Source: Lethocerus indicus
Taxonomy: Eukaryota > Arthropoda > Insecta > Hemiptera > Belostomatidae
Length of the DNA: 64,000 nucleotides
Assembly (NCBI GenBank): GCA_019843655.1
Contig: JACDQD010000003.1
Location: forward strand, 29,748,224 to 29,812,223
Reading direction: 5' to 3'
In this document: positions 37,701 through 49,366 of the stretch, piece after piece
Layout of the letters: every line of letters starts with the position of its first letter
Numbering within the stretch: the stretch's first letter is position 1
Program-made: the position numbers and the translations under genes
The notes under the pieces: generated by a model
The model's database searches: none
The model's input: the letters and a program-made list of their open reading frames with translations, nothing else
Told to the model about the DNA's origin: nothing

Positions 37701-38349
37701 TGAAGGAACAGCTCTTTCATTTTACCTCTCTGGACATCAAATTCATCACTCGACTTTCGTTGCTCTGACTGAAGTTCCGTGACTTGGGCTAAGAGTTTTT
37801 CAACTCTCTGCTGTATATCTGTACAACAGAGAAGTCAACGATTTTATAAATGATGCAATAAAAATATTTTTCATTTCAATAGGTCCTGCTGGGGGGATTC
37901 CCAGTTTAAGAGTTTCACTGAAACGATTTTAAAGGAAAACTTCAACTTTCACTGTTCACAAAAAAAAAGAAAAATCAATAGGAAAAAATTGCACTGAGCA
38001 CACCCGAAATAAATAAATTGATATTTTCATTTTGTCGATGGCACAGATTGTGATAGATCTAACCCACCCTAGAAACGAATCGTGACTGCCCATCGGAAAA
38101 GGAGAGAGAGCAGAGGAAAAACTGAATTTCATAATTTGGAAAGTTATTACCTCACAAACACCGCGGACTCGCGATAATTTCAGATTGCATCGGGGCTTTG
38201 GACATTTTCGAACAGAGTACACTATTTAAGCATAGCCTTTAAATACGACTAGGAATACTGAATAACAAAAAAGTACAGCTGAAAGTGAAACTACCGTCGT
38301 CGTCCGCCGACGATTCACTGTAGGCCGTCTTGTCAACGCTGTCTTCCAT
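28711..38349 (-). CDS. RABEP1: Rabaptin-5-like Rab effector with C-terminal FYVE-type zinc finger, 18 exons
   Basis: Minus-strand exons: 38349-38295, 37818-37693, 36636-36475, 35956-35721, 34895-34859, 34073-34030, 33729-33607, 33453-33412, 32978-32930, 32848-32792, 32151-31970, 31885-31740, 31272-31179, 30688-30534, 30102-29967, 29727-29575, 29407-29330, 28878-28711. Phases agree, giving about 680 aa (vertebrate Rabaptin-5 862). Mostly heptad-type coiled coil. Family landmarks: AKEDAEVLRSLVLPLEEEIS, GCDMCSNYEAQL, INLPDTVEALQEM, and VQKDFVRLSQTLQKELENLR near the C-terminus. Residues 602-665 form a zinc finger (WEYEED, CRGC, YNCRHCG, CGSC, ESRVCDVC) of FYVE type, which vertebrate Rabaptins lack. 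Rabaptins bind Rab5/Rab4 and Rabex-5 on early endosomes. The fifth exon's acceptor (34895 or 34906) is the least certain; one intron holds a hammerhead-like repeat. Confidence 0.9.
32330..32535 (-). repeat. Hammerhead-like repeat in a Rabaptin-like gene intron, with inverted ends
   Basis: The core at 32379-32415 (minus) reads GCTA-CTGAAGA-T-GGTAAACCGCC-AAAACCAGTC-AAGC. The upstream block ACTCATCAGCCTACTAACGG matches other copies. Both outer ends resemble AATACCATAGTTCT and its complement AAGAACCATGTTATTCC, so this is another foldback-like unit of about 200 bp. GAAAC has become AAAAC. Confidence 0.65.
32650..32676. repeat. (CA)n microsatellite
   Basis: About 13 ACA repeats in a Rabaptin-like gene intron, just downstream of the repeat insertion. 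Confidence 0.9.
35300..35715. repeat. Tandem segmental duplication in a Rabaptin-like gene intron
   Basis: Two roughly 185-bp diverged copies lie in direct orientation. The best preserved block is an identical 35-mer at 35396-35430 and 35614-35648 (starting CCCATTTATACAACTAAAAC). Flanking text such as TTTTCTAATAA, GATACTTT and AGTACAATAATGA also recurs in the same order. The second copy abuts the exon ending at 35721. Confidence 0.8.
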
Positions 38350-39436
38350 ATCGGTGTGATCATAAGAAAACCATCGATGGGGGCACAACTTTAGACCTGT
38401 TACGTTTTATATCATAAACGACTGCGAGAACGAGACAGAGAGAGAGTGTGAGAGAGGACGGGCAGATACAAACCGCTGTGGGTTCGATTTCCGCTTTTAA
38501 TCCGGCCCCGAGTCGAGAACGCCCGTCAGAAACGGACGAGGAAACATAATAGTCGGTGTACCGGTTGTTTTTTAACTTCGGGTGAACGGAATTTGAAAAA
38601 CAAAACTCGAAAACCGGACTCAGCTGACAACTCGGGGATCGATCCTAACAGGTTAACAGATCGGGGGGAGGTTACGCTGTCTTTCACTCAAGGCCAGCCT
38701 AACAAAAAAACACCCGAAAGGTTTCAGTGATAATAGCGATTGTTCACTCTTAACTGAACTCTGATAACGACTGGCGGAAATGATAAAGAATCAGATTTCA
38801 ATATCGAACAATGCCCCCGGTAGTTTTACCGGAAAAGTTTCCCGCATGGAAATGGTGTGCTTATCGCCATAACGCGGTTCGCTTTTCGCGGATTTTTTAC
38901 TGCGTACATATGTAATTTTTTAATAATTAATGCCAGGTATTTTTATATACAGTGGACCCTCGGGGTTACCGAAACTTGATTCGTTCCTGGACTCCGGTCA
39001 CAACTCGAATTGGTCTTAACACGAATCATTTTTCCCAATGAAATACGCATAGGTACAATTGGTGCGTTCCAGCCTCAGATACAAGGAACATATTTCAAGT
39101 TTTTTTTGTCGAATAACAGAATAAATAAAAAATGTATTCGCAGTTATAAATAAAATAAAAACTGATAAAAATGAAATATTTAGGAGTCGGCAGTTTGTAT
39201 GTCGAAGTAACTCGGAGGGAAAATTTGTTTCTCCAAAAGTTGGTGTTAACCCAACTAGGGGGGTGTGAAACGCGAGCGTATAAGATTTTTTTAATCAAAA
39301 AATGAAAACAATATACAAAAATATTGATTAAACATATTTAAAAAATGTGAAATCGAAAAATGTACGAAATACTAATGAAGAAGAAGATGAGGTTAGACTC
39401 GAAAGTTGAAATTATGTTAGTTTAGCGAGAAAACAG

Positions 39437-39690
39437 TTCAAGCTCCCTTAGACAGATGCACAAAACCAGTGCCTTGCACTTCACAAGCTTCTTGTGCGAT
39501 ATCCTCAACAGGTGAAGAAAAACAAGTTTTTTCCTCACCACCAGAAGAAGAAATTTATGACATTGAAATATTGAAAGTTCCTTCAACTTTAGAAGTTTCT
39601 GCTCCTCTATTATCTATTGCCACTTCCTTATCTCTTAAAGGAGAAGAAATCGTTGACGACCCACCGCTCCTTTTCTCAACCGTCACTTAA
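39437..39690 (+). other. Open frame that looks coding; possible terminal exon or pseudogene
   Basis: From a possible acceptor (aaaacag at about 39437) the frame runs without stops through QAPLDRCTKPVPC, EEKQVFSSPPEEEIYDIEIL and SLKGEEIVDDPPLLFSTVT to TAA. The composition (acidic, Pro/Ser-rich, few AT-driven Lys/Asn/Ile runs) is unusual for local non-coding DNA. There is no ATG, no family match and no partner exon, so it could be a last exon, a decayed element or chance. Confidence 0.22.
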
Positions 39691-41823
39691 AGTCTACATT
39701 ACCAATCTCAAAAGTATATAAACTGTTATAAAGTAGGTTCTAAAGTTTTAGTATAAGGAAACGTTTGTTAACTTTAAAAAGAAATATTCGTACAATTATT
39801 TGCCGTAACATCTGCAACATCATATTCTTAGAATGATATCGATTAACGATTTAGGAAGAAATCAACAGTCCTCCGGAACCTAACGTAAGTTGTAGCCTCT
39901 CAGAGGGAAATCCTTAATCCCACTTAGGAAAAGAATCCTTCCTGGGACTTGTCCGAGCGCTGTAAACTGCTGCCGTAATAGCGTCTCGGGTTCAGACGCT
40001 CACTGTTGTCACCAGGTCTCTTCTGCGATCTCCCCATTCTTCCTCTTCCCAGGCAGGCGCACTCCCAGTGGTCCTCGTCTGTGTAGACGAGCATTGAGCG
40101 AACCGTGTCCTGTTACCAACAACAAAAGGCTCATGCACCACTCAGGAGGTCGCCTTGGGTAGGTTACCCATCTCTTTTCCAATTTTTTCCATGAGGTCCT
40201 CATCAACTCTTTTATGGGCATCCTGCACCGGATGGGTCTGCTGCCGTTGCTGCGACGCCTAATATATTTCTTCACTATTGTCACTATTCGGGCTAGAATT
40301 GTTTTCTATATCCCTCCGAGGGCTTTCCTCCCTAATTCTAGCTCTGAGGATCTGCATCCCCTTCGCCACTTGCACCGCGTTTGCGCTCACCGTTCTACAT
40401 AACGTAAACATGTCACAAATGCGGATAAATTGAAGTAAGAAAGAAGCGGAAAACTTTTTCAGGCCACCGAAAATTTCAAATTGTTTGTCGCACTTCCGGT
40501 TGTGGAGGGGATGGGGGATGGCGGTTGTGGAGGGGATGGCGGATGGCAGTTGTGGAGGGGGTGGCGGATGACCCTGACACACTCACCACCAGTAGGGGCC
40601 CGGCCAGTCTTCCGAGCGTTCTCAGACCGGTGTCCTCTTCCATCCTCGAAACTTCAGGTGGGTAACAAAACACGATTCATAACTCTTTTCAAGCATTTTG
40701 GCAACATGAAATTATACTTGGAGCTTGTTTTTTCATTGATTCATGAGAGTCACGGCGACGCGGGTTCCCGAAATTTTTTATCCACGGTTTACAGGATTGG
40801 GAAAAGCCGTTTTTTGCGGGAAATCAATACCGGCGCGGCTTTATCCCGGAATTCCTGAATTGATATCCCCAGAACACTCTCCTATGGGGGGTCGGAAAAT
40901 CGTATCGGAAAACGTCTCGAGCCTCCTCAACGCGTACTTGCAAAGGAAGAGTCTGAAAGTGATTTGGATGATCAAATAATAATAGTATTTTAAATGATCA
41001 TATTGGGATTGGAAATGAAATTAGAGCCTACGCTCACCTGGGACACCGCACTGATGAAGAGTAACGAGACGCGTTCCATTCACGATGTATACACTAAACG
41101 AAGGGTTGGCCAACTGTCGAGCCGGTAGCTAGCGCGGATATTTATGTCAGTTGAAAATTAATGCCAACCTACTATGTAAACTTTTTTCCCCTTTAATTGC
41201 CAATAAATTTATCAAACAACTTTCGTTCTATCTTTGGGTAGCTCACCGCGTATTAGAAGATAAGGCTGTTTGGGTACTAAACGTTATATACTAGTTATAT
41301 TACTGCGGTATTTACGTGAATCGGCGGTAAATGAGAACCACACATCAAATAAATTCAGCGTACGCGTTTCTGCTGGATATTTTCCGGACGCGAACGTATA
41401 CATTGAAACGTAACCGAACGTATACGTATACATTTTCTTTACACATACATGGGGGTTTTCATTCGGCGGGCTTTCATGAGGCCCTGCGAGCCCTCAAGCT
41501 GAAGACTGAAGCGGGCGTAGAAATTCGTTGGGCCCCCTGTAGGTTTTACCATCCGCCGGCCACCGCTCTCGGCCCAACTATAAACAAGATGAAAGTAAAG
41601 CCGTATCGTGTTGTGAATATTTATACATTTTGCCGTAAGACAAACTATTTTCTTCCGTTTCCGTAATCCGGACTTTCACCTTCGTGATTAGTTTAGGTTT
41701 GCCGGCGGTATATGTGCATTTTCGATTTCTGTAGCGTGGACAATGAAGAAAATCTTGTTCTCTTAACAGTTGGCGAAACAAGGATTCTTTTTAGTTCATT
41801 ATTCGGTTCATTTTTTCATCCAT

Positions 41824-41895
41824 GCTACTGAAGGTGGCCGAACGGCCGAAAGTGGTTTAGAAAATGAAAAACTCACCGAGCAAAAATCGCTATTA
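41824..41895 (+). repeat. Hammerhead-like repeat with the longest stem II
   Basis: GCTA, CTGAAGG, T, GGCC-GAAC-GGCC, GAAA, GTGGTT, TAG. Stem II is a perfect 4-bp helix with a GNRA-sized loop, but the core adenine before the extra T is G, and stem III is altered. The tail AAAAACTCACCGAGC follows. Confidence 0.65.
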
Positions 41896-42126
41896 AAGCG
41901 GTTTATTTTACGAATCCATAGATTTAACTATTTTCTGGCTAAGTACTGACGCGGAGGTAATTACCGAAACGAGTTCTAGCTGAATATATGACAGTAGTAT
42001 ATGGAGGAAACCCGATTCAAAAATGGGGCACTTCACGCGGGTAGATTGGTGGAGGTCTGTATCTTTTAAAAGAAATGTAATAATTGACAAATTGTAAAGT
42101 AATATGGAGGACTCTTCTGTGCGATG

Positions 42127-42160
42127 ACGGTGAGAGTGAGAGAGAGAGAGAGAGAGAGAC
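42127..42160. repeat. (GA)n microsatellite
   Basis: About 15 GA dinucleotides. The apparent SLSLSL frame on the other strand is an artefact of this tract. Confidence 0.95.
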
Positions 42161-42534
42161 AGAGACCATGTGTGAGGGAAGGAAGCTTCGGCGTGGGCGT
42201 ACGACAATAAATTTCAACTGTCTTTCACTTTCCTTTGTGTCCCGTGCTTTGGACGCTCGGTGAACTTATGTTCAGAGATATGTATATGTATGAAATAATC
42301 TCTCCATGTATACTCAATTGCTATCAATTTCGGTAAACATTTACGTCTGGGCGGCACGTGTGAAATTTATCCTTTAAGTAATCTTCCAAACTAATTTATT
42401 CCTCTTCATTATTGCCGTCAGGAATACGCGTTTCCGAACAAAGCAATATTGTGGTGGCGTTGGCGTTGTCTATCGACGGTGGGAACTGTCGCCTTACGGT
42501 TACAGTTGTTTTGTGTTGTTCTATCTCATATCTG

Positions 42535-42650
42535 TGTGAAACGTTCGCACTCAATATTGCAGGGCGACTGGTTCTTTAACCTTCACTTCCTGAAATAATT
42601 TATTCATCTCTTCATCGCGGGCTCCATTCATTCCGTGGTCAGTTTGTTCC
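42535..42650 (-). repeat. Second repeat block, minus-strand copy
   Basis: The minus-strand read contains GAGCCCGCGATGAAGAGATG, AATTATTTCAGGAAGTGAAG, then AAAGAACCAGTCGCCCTGCA and ATATTGAGTGCGAACG. The same order occurs at 44345, 45960 and 49140 on the plus strand. Confidence 0.7.
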
Positions 42651-44344
42651 CGCGAATGTTCGTAAAGTGTCCCCTTAAAATGTGTCTCGGGCTCGAATAG
42701 AATTCAGCTTCGACAGCAGCAAACAATAGTTCCGAATGCCTATGGTTTAGGGTGGCTCTTCGAACCCACCGTCTTCTGAGTGTCACGTGATCTAGCTTAT
42801 TTTTTTTTCTGCGCGCGAAATATTATTTGGACGGCGGTCAACCTTGGCCCGGACGTGAAAAATGACGACTGCGGCAGTATTGTGCTCAGCCTATTGTTTA
42901 TTTTCCCCTTCCGTTTTCTTCTATCCCGAAAACGAGGCCACCGAGCTTCCGCAAAGATTTCAACGCACGGCCCGAAGTAACCGAGAATTATTTTTATTCT
43001 TTATTTGACACAGAGTACATAATGCGTACTAACTTGCATTTATACCGATATCCGTACTATAGTGTGTCTGTTATTGCACCATGGTTCTTTCTCTTGTTCG
43101 GAAACGAGGTAAAGTGCATAACGATAATTCGTGTGGAGAAACCGACGGCGAGAATGAGCCCACTTGAGAGCATTAATTTCACACTTATTAAAAATTATTC
43201 AAATTATTATAAATGTCGACACATTAGTGACGCCTAAAAGAGAGGCTGAACTAAAGGGAAAAACCTATCCCTGGAGTAAATAAATTATTTCCGATTTAAC
43301 CAACAAAATTAAATAATAACCTATTTTCCGGCCGAATTTTGCTTGAATTGTATTGTTTCTAGTTGGTCTGGTATTAGGGTTCATCTTATATAAAAGACGT
43401 TTTCCGGTCGGGTGTTTTAAATTCCTGGAATAATAATCGCGTTCTTTGGGATCGAGAACCGGAAAAAAGATGAGGACAATATGTGAAACCGGTTGGATCA
43501 ACCTTCGCTCAGACCACTGCCAATTCGTTTATTTAGTCATTATAGACGTCCTGTTGGAGGTCTACAATTTTTTCTGCAGTTCAACATATTATAACTATAA
43601 AATATAAATAATATGTAATATATTTGATATAGGTACCAAATTTGGCAAACTACTTAAGCGGTCTAGAATTGACGGCTTATTACGTAATTTTTATTACCTA
43701 TGGCAGTTCTACTTATAAGTATTCACATTAATGTTCTTAATACTGACCATTTTCTGTAGGTCTATAATTGAAATACGTCAGTTCTGATATTGTACGGCGG
43801 GCCGAACAATCTTCGATTAATTTCAAGTTATATCCAACGTTTTTCTCTATATATTTCCGGCATAATATTTTGGAAAAATCTCATGACACTGCACGGCGCG
43901 GAGGAGGAAGACGACGTTGAAGAAGAAGCTTGGATGTTGCTGATGATGTGATGATGATGATTGTCGTACTCTGATTCACATCTCGTTTCGGTCACGAACA
44001 CACGCGCACGCGCTTCTGCCTTATATGTAGGGTTTTCCGTTGCTTTTAAATACGTTGTTTTTTTCGTAGCCCGGTAAATTATCTTAATGTAGAGAGGTTG
44101 CATGTAGACGGGAGCAAATACTTAGAATGAAGTCGAAGTGAAAGAATTTTAAAAGTAAACCTCTGCTGTATACATTTCATAAGTTAAAGGGGGCCTATAG
44201 GCCCGAATAGGCTAATGAACTCAAAAAATACAATATAATTGGGTTCGAGCTCCAAATTTAAACTGAATTTTCTTTTGTTTCAACGAGAAAAAGGTGTCGT
44301 TAATCGTAACGATTTATGGCCACAATTCTTTTGTTTCACCCCAA

Positions 44345-44450
44345 GAATGTGAGCCCACGATGAAGAAGGGCAAATTAGTTCAGAATTAAGATTGAAATAA
44401 CCAGTCGCCAGGCGGTATTGAAAGTAAAACGTTCTCACGTACAATGCAGA
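44345..44450 (+). repeat. Second repeat block, plus-strand copy
   Basis: GAGCCCACGATGAAGAAGGG, AAATTAGTTCAGAATTAAGA, AACCAGTCGCCAGGCGGTAT and GAAAGTAAAACGTTCTCAC. A hammerhead-like relic lies 130 bases downstream (44574), hinting that both belong to one larger element. Confidence 0.7.
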
Positions 44451-44519
44451 AGGGAGAGTTAATTTAAAAAATACTCTCTTCTAGGTTTGGTCACTTTTCG
44501 TAGCATACAGGCTACTTTA

Positions 44520-44592
44520 CTGTTTACAGTGAGGACATTCATCGGAGTAACGATATCAACTACGCTACTGATGATGGCGAAATTGCGTAAAG
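44520..44592 (+). repeat. Hammerhead-like repeat relic with CTGATGA core
   Basis: GCTA-CTGATGA-TGGCGAAATTGCG; the core box here is the classical CTGATGA rather than CTGAAGA. The 3' half has decayed. Confidence 0.5.
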
Positions 44593-44699
44593 ATTTTTTT
44601 TTTAGTTCATTCTTATTTCTTTGTGGCTTTTCTTGAAAGTTTTGCTCTCGGTGTTCTTATTTTTAGTACCGGATTTTTTCGCGTGTAGTAAAAATGCAA

Positions 44700-44745
44700 A
44701 CAGAAATTCTACTGAAGATGGTAAGCGGCCGAAACTGGAGAATAT
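44700..44745 (+). repeat. Hammerhead-like repeat, partial copy
   Basis: TCTA-CTGAAGA-T-GGTAAGCGGCC-GAAAC-TGGAG. Core boxes are intact on both sides of stem II, but the cleavage triplet and 3' arm of stem I are not preserved. Confidence 0.6.
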
Positions 44746-45959
44746 AACAAGAGCCTTGATATCACAGGCCGACAAGCAGACGTGGCGAAATGTATTGATA
44801 CTGTGTATTTATACGAATCTATACAGTCGGTTCCTCGAGCACCGGAGTGTATTTGAAATTAGTCCGACTGTCCGTTTGGTCCACACGAACTTCCAAAACC
44901 GGTTTTGGACTCTTCAACAGGACTCATCAGCACGCTTTCACCACATATCACCGCGCCGTATGTATGTATGCTATGTTAAATAGAGCCGGGTCTCGCGTCC
45001 GAAGTATGGTGTATCGTCTAACGAAATTATACCTTGGGGTAAATCTGTGACGCGAGAAGCGCCGTGCACCAAGATGAAGAAAATCTCACAAGGAATTTAA
45101 TTTCATTTGCGTTGGCGATTCAAAACAATGCCCACTGTGTGGTGGAAGAGCAATATTTTACAAGAAATTGGGGCGTCGAAAAGAAAAGAGTTAGTGCACA
45201 ACTGGATTAAGTTTATTCTCTGTTCGGGACTTTATAAGTGAAAGTCTCGCCTCGGAGTCGGTTCTATGACTCAACTAGAATATTATCATTTTAGGCCTCC
45301 CCTCGAATCTTGTCCAGTCATACTTTTCCTCGTTTCGACGGATCGCACCAACCCTTGTCCAAACACAATCGTTTAACAGGCCTAAAAGAAAGCTGGCTTT
45401 AAAGAAACTGCATAATTAATAGTGTGGATGGAGTGCGCAATTAGTCCCAAAAACCGCAAGAACACGGGGACTGAGAGCAAAGCGCGTGTTCGAATGGTTA
45501 CTCGTCCCGATCCACCTATCGGAGCGTAGCTATTGGAGTAGAAGAATCCTCTGAGATATACGACTGAGTTGTTATTCTGAGCTATCGGGTGTGACACAGT
45601 TCGCTGAATGCTCGTCTCTAGGGACCACTGGGAGTGCGCTTGCGGAAAAGAGGAAGCATGGGGATCGCGTGCTGAGGGACTATACGATGAAGCCAGAAGA
45701 GATCTCGTGACAGCGGTGGGCGTCGGAACACTCTTTCAGTCCGAAACGCTATTACGGCGCCACTTTACAGCGCTCGGATAATTCACAGGGAGGGTTTTTT
45801 TTTGTCCTGGACGAGTGAATTAAGGGTTTTATCTTCGCGATGTTTCTCCCACCGTCGGTTGACGACACGAACGCCTCCATGGTATGATTTAGGGTGCTTT
45901 GCTCGGAAATAAGGAAATGTTTCCTTGAAGAAGATCCGCGGAAGAGAAAACGATGGTAA

Positions 45960-46240
45960 GAGTGAAGAAGGATGGTAAGGATGAACATCAGTTCAGAATT
46001 TATGGTTAAAGAACCAATAGCCAGGCGGTAACGAGAGCAAAATATTCATACAGAAGAGAAGAAGGAAAAAGCAGTAAGAATTAAGTGACCGTGCAGGCAG
46101 GATTACCACAGGCAACCGGTATACCGGAGTGACTGAAAAGCTCTATTGACAAAAGGGGCTACTGAAGATAGCGAGCGGCCGACACCGACCTAGCTAAAGA
46201 ACAAACCGGCGAGACGAAACTACAGTTTTCCAAACCCTCA
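45960..46240 (+). repeat. Second repeat block followed by a hammerhead-like core
   Basis: Block at 45965-46055 (AACCAATAGCCAGGCGGTAA, GAGAGCAAAATATTC) followed by the core at 46158-46194: GCTA, CTGAAGA, T, AGCGAGCGGCC, GACACCGACC, TAGC. The 4-bp GCTA/TAGC arms are intact while GAAAC is GACAC. The tail AAGAACAAACCGGCGAGACG follows. This locus best shows the two blocks as parts of one roughly 270-bp unit. Confidence 0.7.
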
Positions 46241-46917
46241 CAAACAAAAAATAAATTAATCCGGATGTTCATTTTTATGAAACGGCAGTCAGGCATCATG
46301 AGAGTAAGATATTCGCGCGTGCCAATCGCGCCAGTGACTAGGCTAAAGGAAAACTATAACCGATATGAACGGATCCTTTGATCCTGAAAACGCGGAAGCC
46401 GGAGGTGGAACGGATCCGTCTGTTGTACGGTCAATGTAGCAGAGAGGTGCGAGCGAACTAACTTTCCCGGGCTTATTGTGAAAGCTTCAAGTATCGTACT
46501 CCTCCCGGCCGAACCGAAGCCCAAACTCGACCCCGAGATTTACCGGGCTCGATCAGAAGCGGTCACGACTTGAAAATATTATATTTTATATAATAATAAT
46601 ATATTTTATCCAGTGGACAAAGTATTTTTCGATATAGACAACGGCGGGAGAAGATGGCGATTTCCTTTCGGCAATTTCGTCCTAGGCTACGATAAACCCG
46701 TTCTTTTGGATTGCCCGTTTGGGGGCTTATTGGGAGAATACTACTCCGAAATCCTTTTCGTCGGCGGTCATCAACATTCCCGTGTCGGATAAGCCTCGGG
46801 CTGTCGCCGTCTCGGCACCCCCTTCAGGTTAATTACGCGACCCTTTCTACGCCTTCTTAATGCGCGTAGGCCAAAAAAGAAAATGATAATACTCCGTAGG
46901 TAATACGGTTTATATTG

Positions 46918-47199
46918 TTACACGGTGCGGCTAATAGTGGCTGGGGCGTCATTGTTGTCTGGGCCCCGGAGAGACGCTAGTCGAACAATGCCTAAGGACC
47001 TCCGTCCATTTCTTTGTCCGTCCCGTTGCCACGCTTCACCATTATAACGCGGCCTCTCCCATTGTGTTATTGTGTCGGTCACCCTCCGTCTTCTGGGAGT
47101 CGCCGGATGATGGTGGCGGTGGTGATGGTGCTGGGTGTCGGGTGGGAGGTGGGGTCCAGCTCTACTCGTCATCGGCGACTTGTCCTTGGCCAGGTCCAT
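46918..47199 (-). other. GC-rich open frame, possible first coding exon, doubtful
   Basis: A minus-strand ATG frame of 93 codons (MDLAKDKSPMTSRAGPHLPP, then a His-rich stretch and RRRR) in a GC-rich patch. A possible donor (AGACGGAG|GGTGAC region) follows the Arg run. No partner exon or family is evident and the His run comes from a CAC/CAT repeat, so this may be chance. Confidence 0.15.
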
Positions 47200-49139
47200 T
47201 AACCTCGTTCCTCGATCGCATCAACCGGCCCCACCCCGCACCCACACCGGTGCCATTATCCCGTAAACCGGACCGAAGCGATATTCTATTCCCGTCGTAG
47301 GCGATCGCGTCTTAGGATGACGAGGAGGAGGAGGACAGAAAGCAGAAGTGGCGGACTTGGAGGAGGGACAAGTTGTCGCCAATGACCCTTTCCGCCTATT
47401 CTGAAGATACGAAAGATGTAATTATGTTGGGGGTAACGGTCCGATTCCTCGGCCCTTTAATGTATAACCTCCACGCAATTTATAAATGTCAGTCTCCTCA
47501 ACAGGAATAGAAAACATCGACGGCCAGCGGTCGGAACATCGCGCCTCTTGTTATCTTCCCGTACCGCCTGCACTTTAAAGTGCTCGGACAATTCGCAGTG
47601 ATCTACAATCTCTTATATGCAAATTGACTAATTCCCTCCTCCGCGAGGTTTCTCTCAGCCTCTGGACCCGCCTTAAGTGCCAGTGCGGTGTTCAGAAACG
47701 CAGAAATCGGAATAAATGAACTTTGTTAACGCGAAAATCTAGAGCTTGAAACAGAATGGAATGCATAATAAATGTATTTTCATATTAATACTGTTCGTTC
47801 ATATCGGTCGCAAGAAAGCTGTCCCCTCGATCGCTTTGCACAGTGCCCCCTGCCCCTGTTCCAAATGTTTCGAACTGCACGACCGAAGCTCACGTTTCGA
47901 AGCGACGGAGAAAGTAAATTAACTTGAATGAAAAACTATGTTTTATACGATGTAACTTTCTCGCGGGTTCGGTTCCCAACCGGCTAAAAGCTGGCGGGGA
48001 CCATTCCCACAGGCTCGCTACGAAATGTTAGTTGTGGGAACATTTTGGGCTATAGAAGTAGCGAATAGCTAAAGACGCGAACACGACAGGTAGGCGCTTG
48101 CAAAACCCGCCCAACTCTGTGCATACCGCAAAGATTTTGTTGTAATTAACTAGCACATTCTCCAACATCTACGGGTCTTGGTGGATCCCCACAACTCGAT
48201 TCCGTAAGCCTAGTTCGGTTTCAAAATACAGTTGCTAATTATACCCCTCCCCGTAGCTATCCCCCTTTTTCTAACATTGATTTATAATATTTCAATTTTT
48301 CTGGCACATTTAGATCACGTGAACGCCTCCTTTACAGGAGCGTTTGGGATGTCGGAAAGATAGTAGGGTTTGAACCATTGGACTAGGATGATGAGTGATT
48401 CGGGAGTGAAATTAGCAAGTTTGGATTGCTAGGTCTCTTCTGGCGTCATAGTGTCACTTGAGATCCGGGGATCCGGCGGGCCAGTCGGGAACTGACTTCC
48501 AGGTATACTGCACCTACTCTGATCTCATTTTTATCAGACCGATAATGTAAAAACGGCGTGAAAGCTGCCCGGTGGAGTGGGCCCTGAAGGAATTATTACG
48601 TATGTTAATGTGAAATAGCATTGCGGCCTCCACGCTCCGCAGAACACAGTGGCCATCCTGAACCACTTTTCGTCGGTCACTGCAGATTGAAAACTTTTAA
48701 TTCCCCAGAATAGAGAATCGTAATAGGGGCACATCGCAGTTACTCTGGTGATGGTTCGCTGAGTCGAGTACTGAAACAGCGAACCCTCCAAACAGGGTGT
48801 TACTCTTTTAAATACGAATCTTTCGATCTCGCAAGCCTAAAAGCAAAACTTTCGCGCGTTCCAGCTAGGCGAGAGAACGGTCTAGAAAAAATAAAAACTG
48901 CGCGAATCTTACCAATTGATGATTTGCATAGAGAGAAGTCTAGTTTGGTTGGTTAGCCGTGTGAAGAGAGGAGCGGCCTAGATGGCCCACGACCCGAGTC
49001 CTCCTGCTACGCTCCTTCCTCCTATTAATGCGGCCCCACATTCTCCTCGGCCTCTTCTACATATCTCCGAGTGGCGGGATGATGATAGGGTGTTTCGCGG
49101 GAAAAGCCAGCTTCCCCGGTGGAGATTCGCGGCGAGAAA

Positions 49140-49250
49140 CAAGCGCAAGAATGATCGCGGCCAGCGATGAAGAAGAGAAAAATAGTTCGGAATTTAAAAT
49201 TATGGAACCAGGCGCCAGTCAGTATTGAGAGACAAACTGTAGACAAGTAC
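49140..49250 (+). repeat. Second repeat block, plus-strand copy
   Basis: GCCAGCGATGAAGAAGAGAA, AATAGTTCGGAATTTAAAAT, GGAACCAGGCGCCAGTCAGT and ATTGAGAGACAAACTG. A further short piece (GCAAGAATGAGCCCGCGATG) recurs at 49642. Confidence 0.65.
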
Positions 49251-49319
49251 CGCCTAGAAGAGATAATGAACAAATAATATACTATAAGGTTTGTTTAGAA
49301 CAAAATCAGGATATTCCGC

Positions 49320-49366
49320 CTTCTTTTGGTAGACCGGTTTCGGCTGTTTGCCGTCTTCAGTAGTTT
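49320..49366 (-). repeat. Hammerhead-like repeat, well preserved copy
   Basis: Minus-strand read: ACTA, CTGAAGA, C, GGC-AAACA-GCC, GAAA, C-CG-G, TC, TACC. All core boxes and the GTC triplet are intact. The extra base after the core adenine is C here rather than T. The stem I arms ACTA/TACC pair poorly. Confidence 0.7.

Noticed and set aside
41045..41080. ACTGATGAAGAGTAACGAGACGCG, hammerhead-like
   Set aside because: No stem II pairing and GAGAC rather than GAAAC.
44900..44950. Minus-strand GCTGATGAGTCCTGTTGAAG then AAAACCGG, hammerhead-like
   Set aside because: The two sides of the would-be stem II are direct, not inverted, repeats (GAGTCC twice), so no helix forms. May still be a mobile-element trace.
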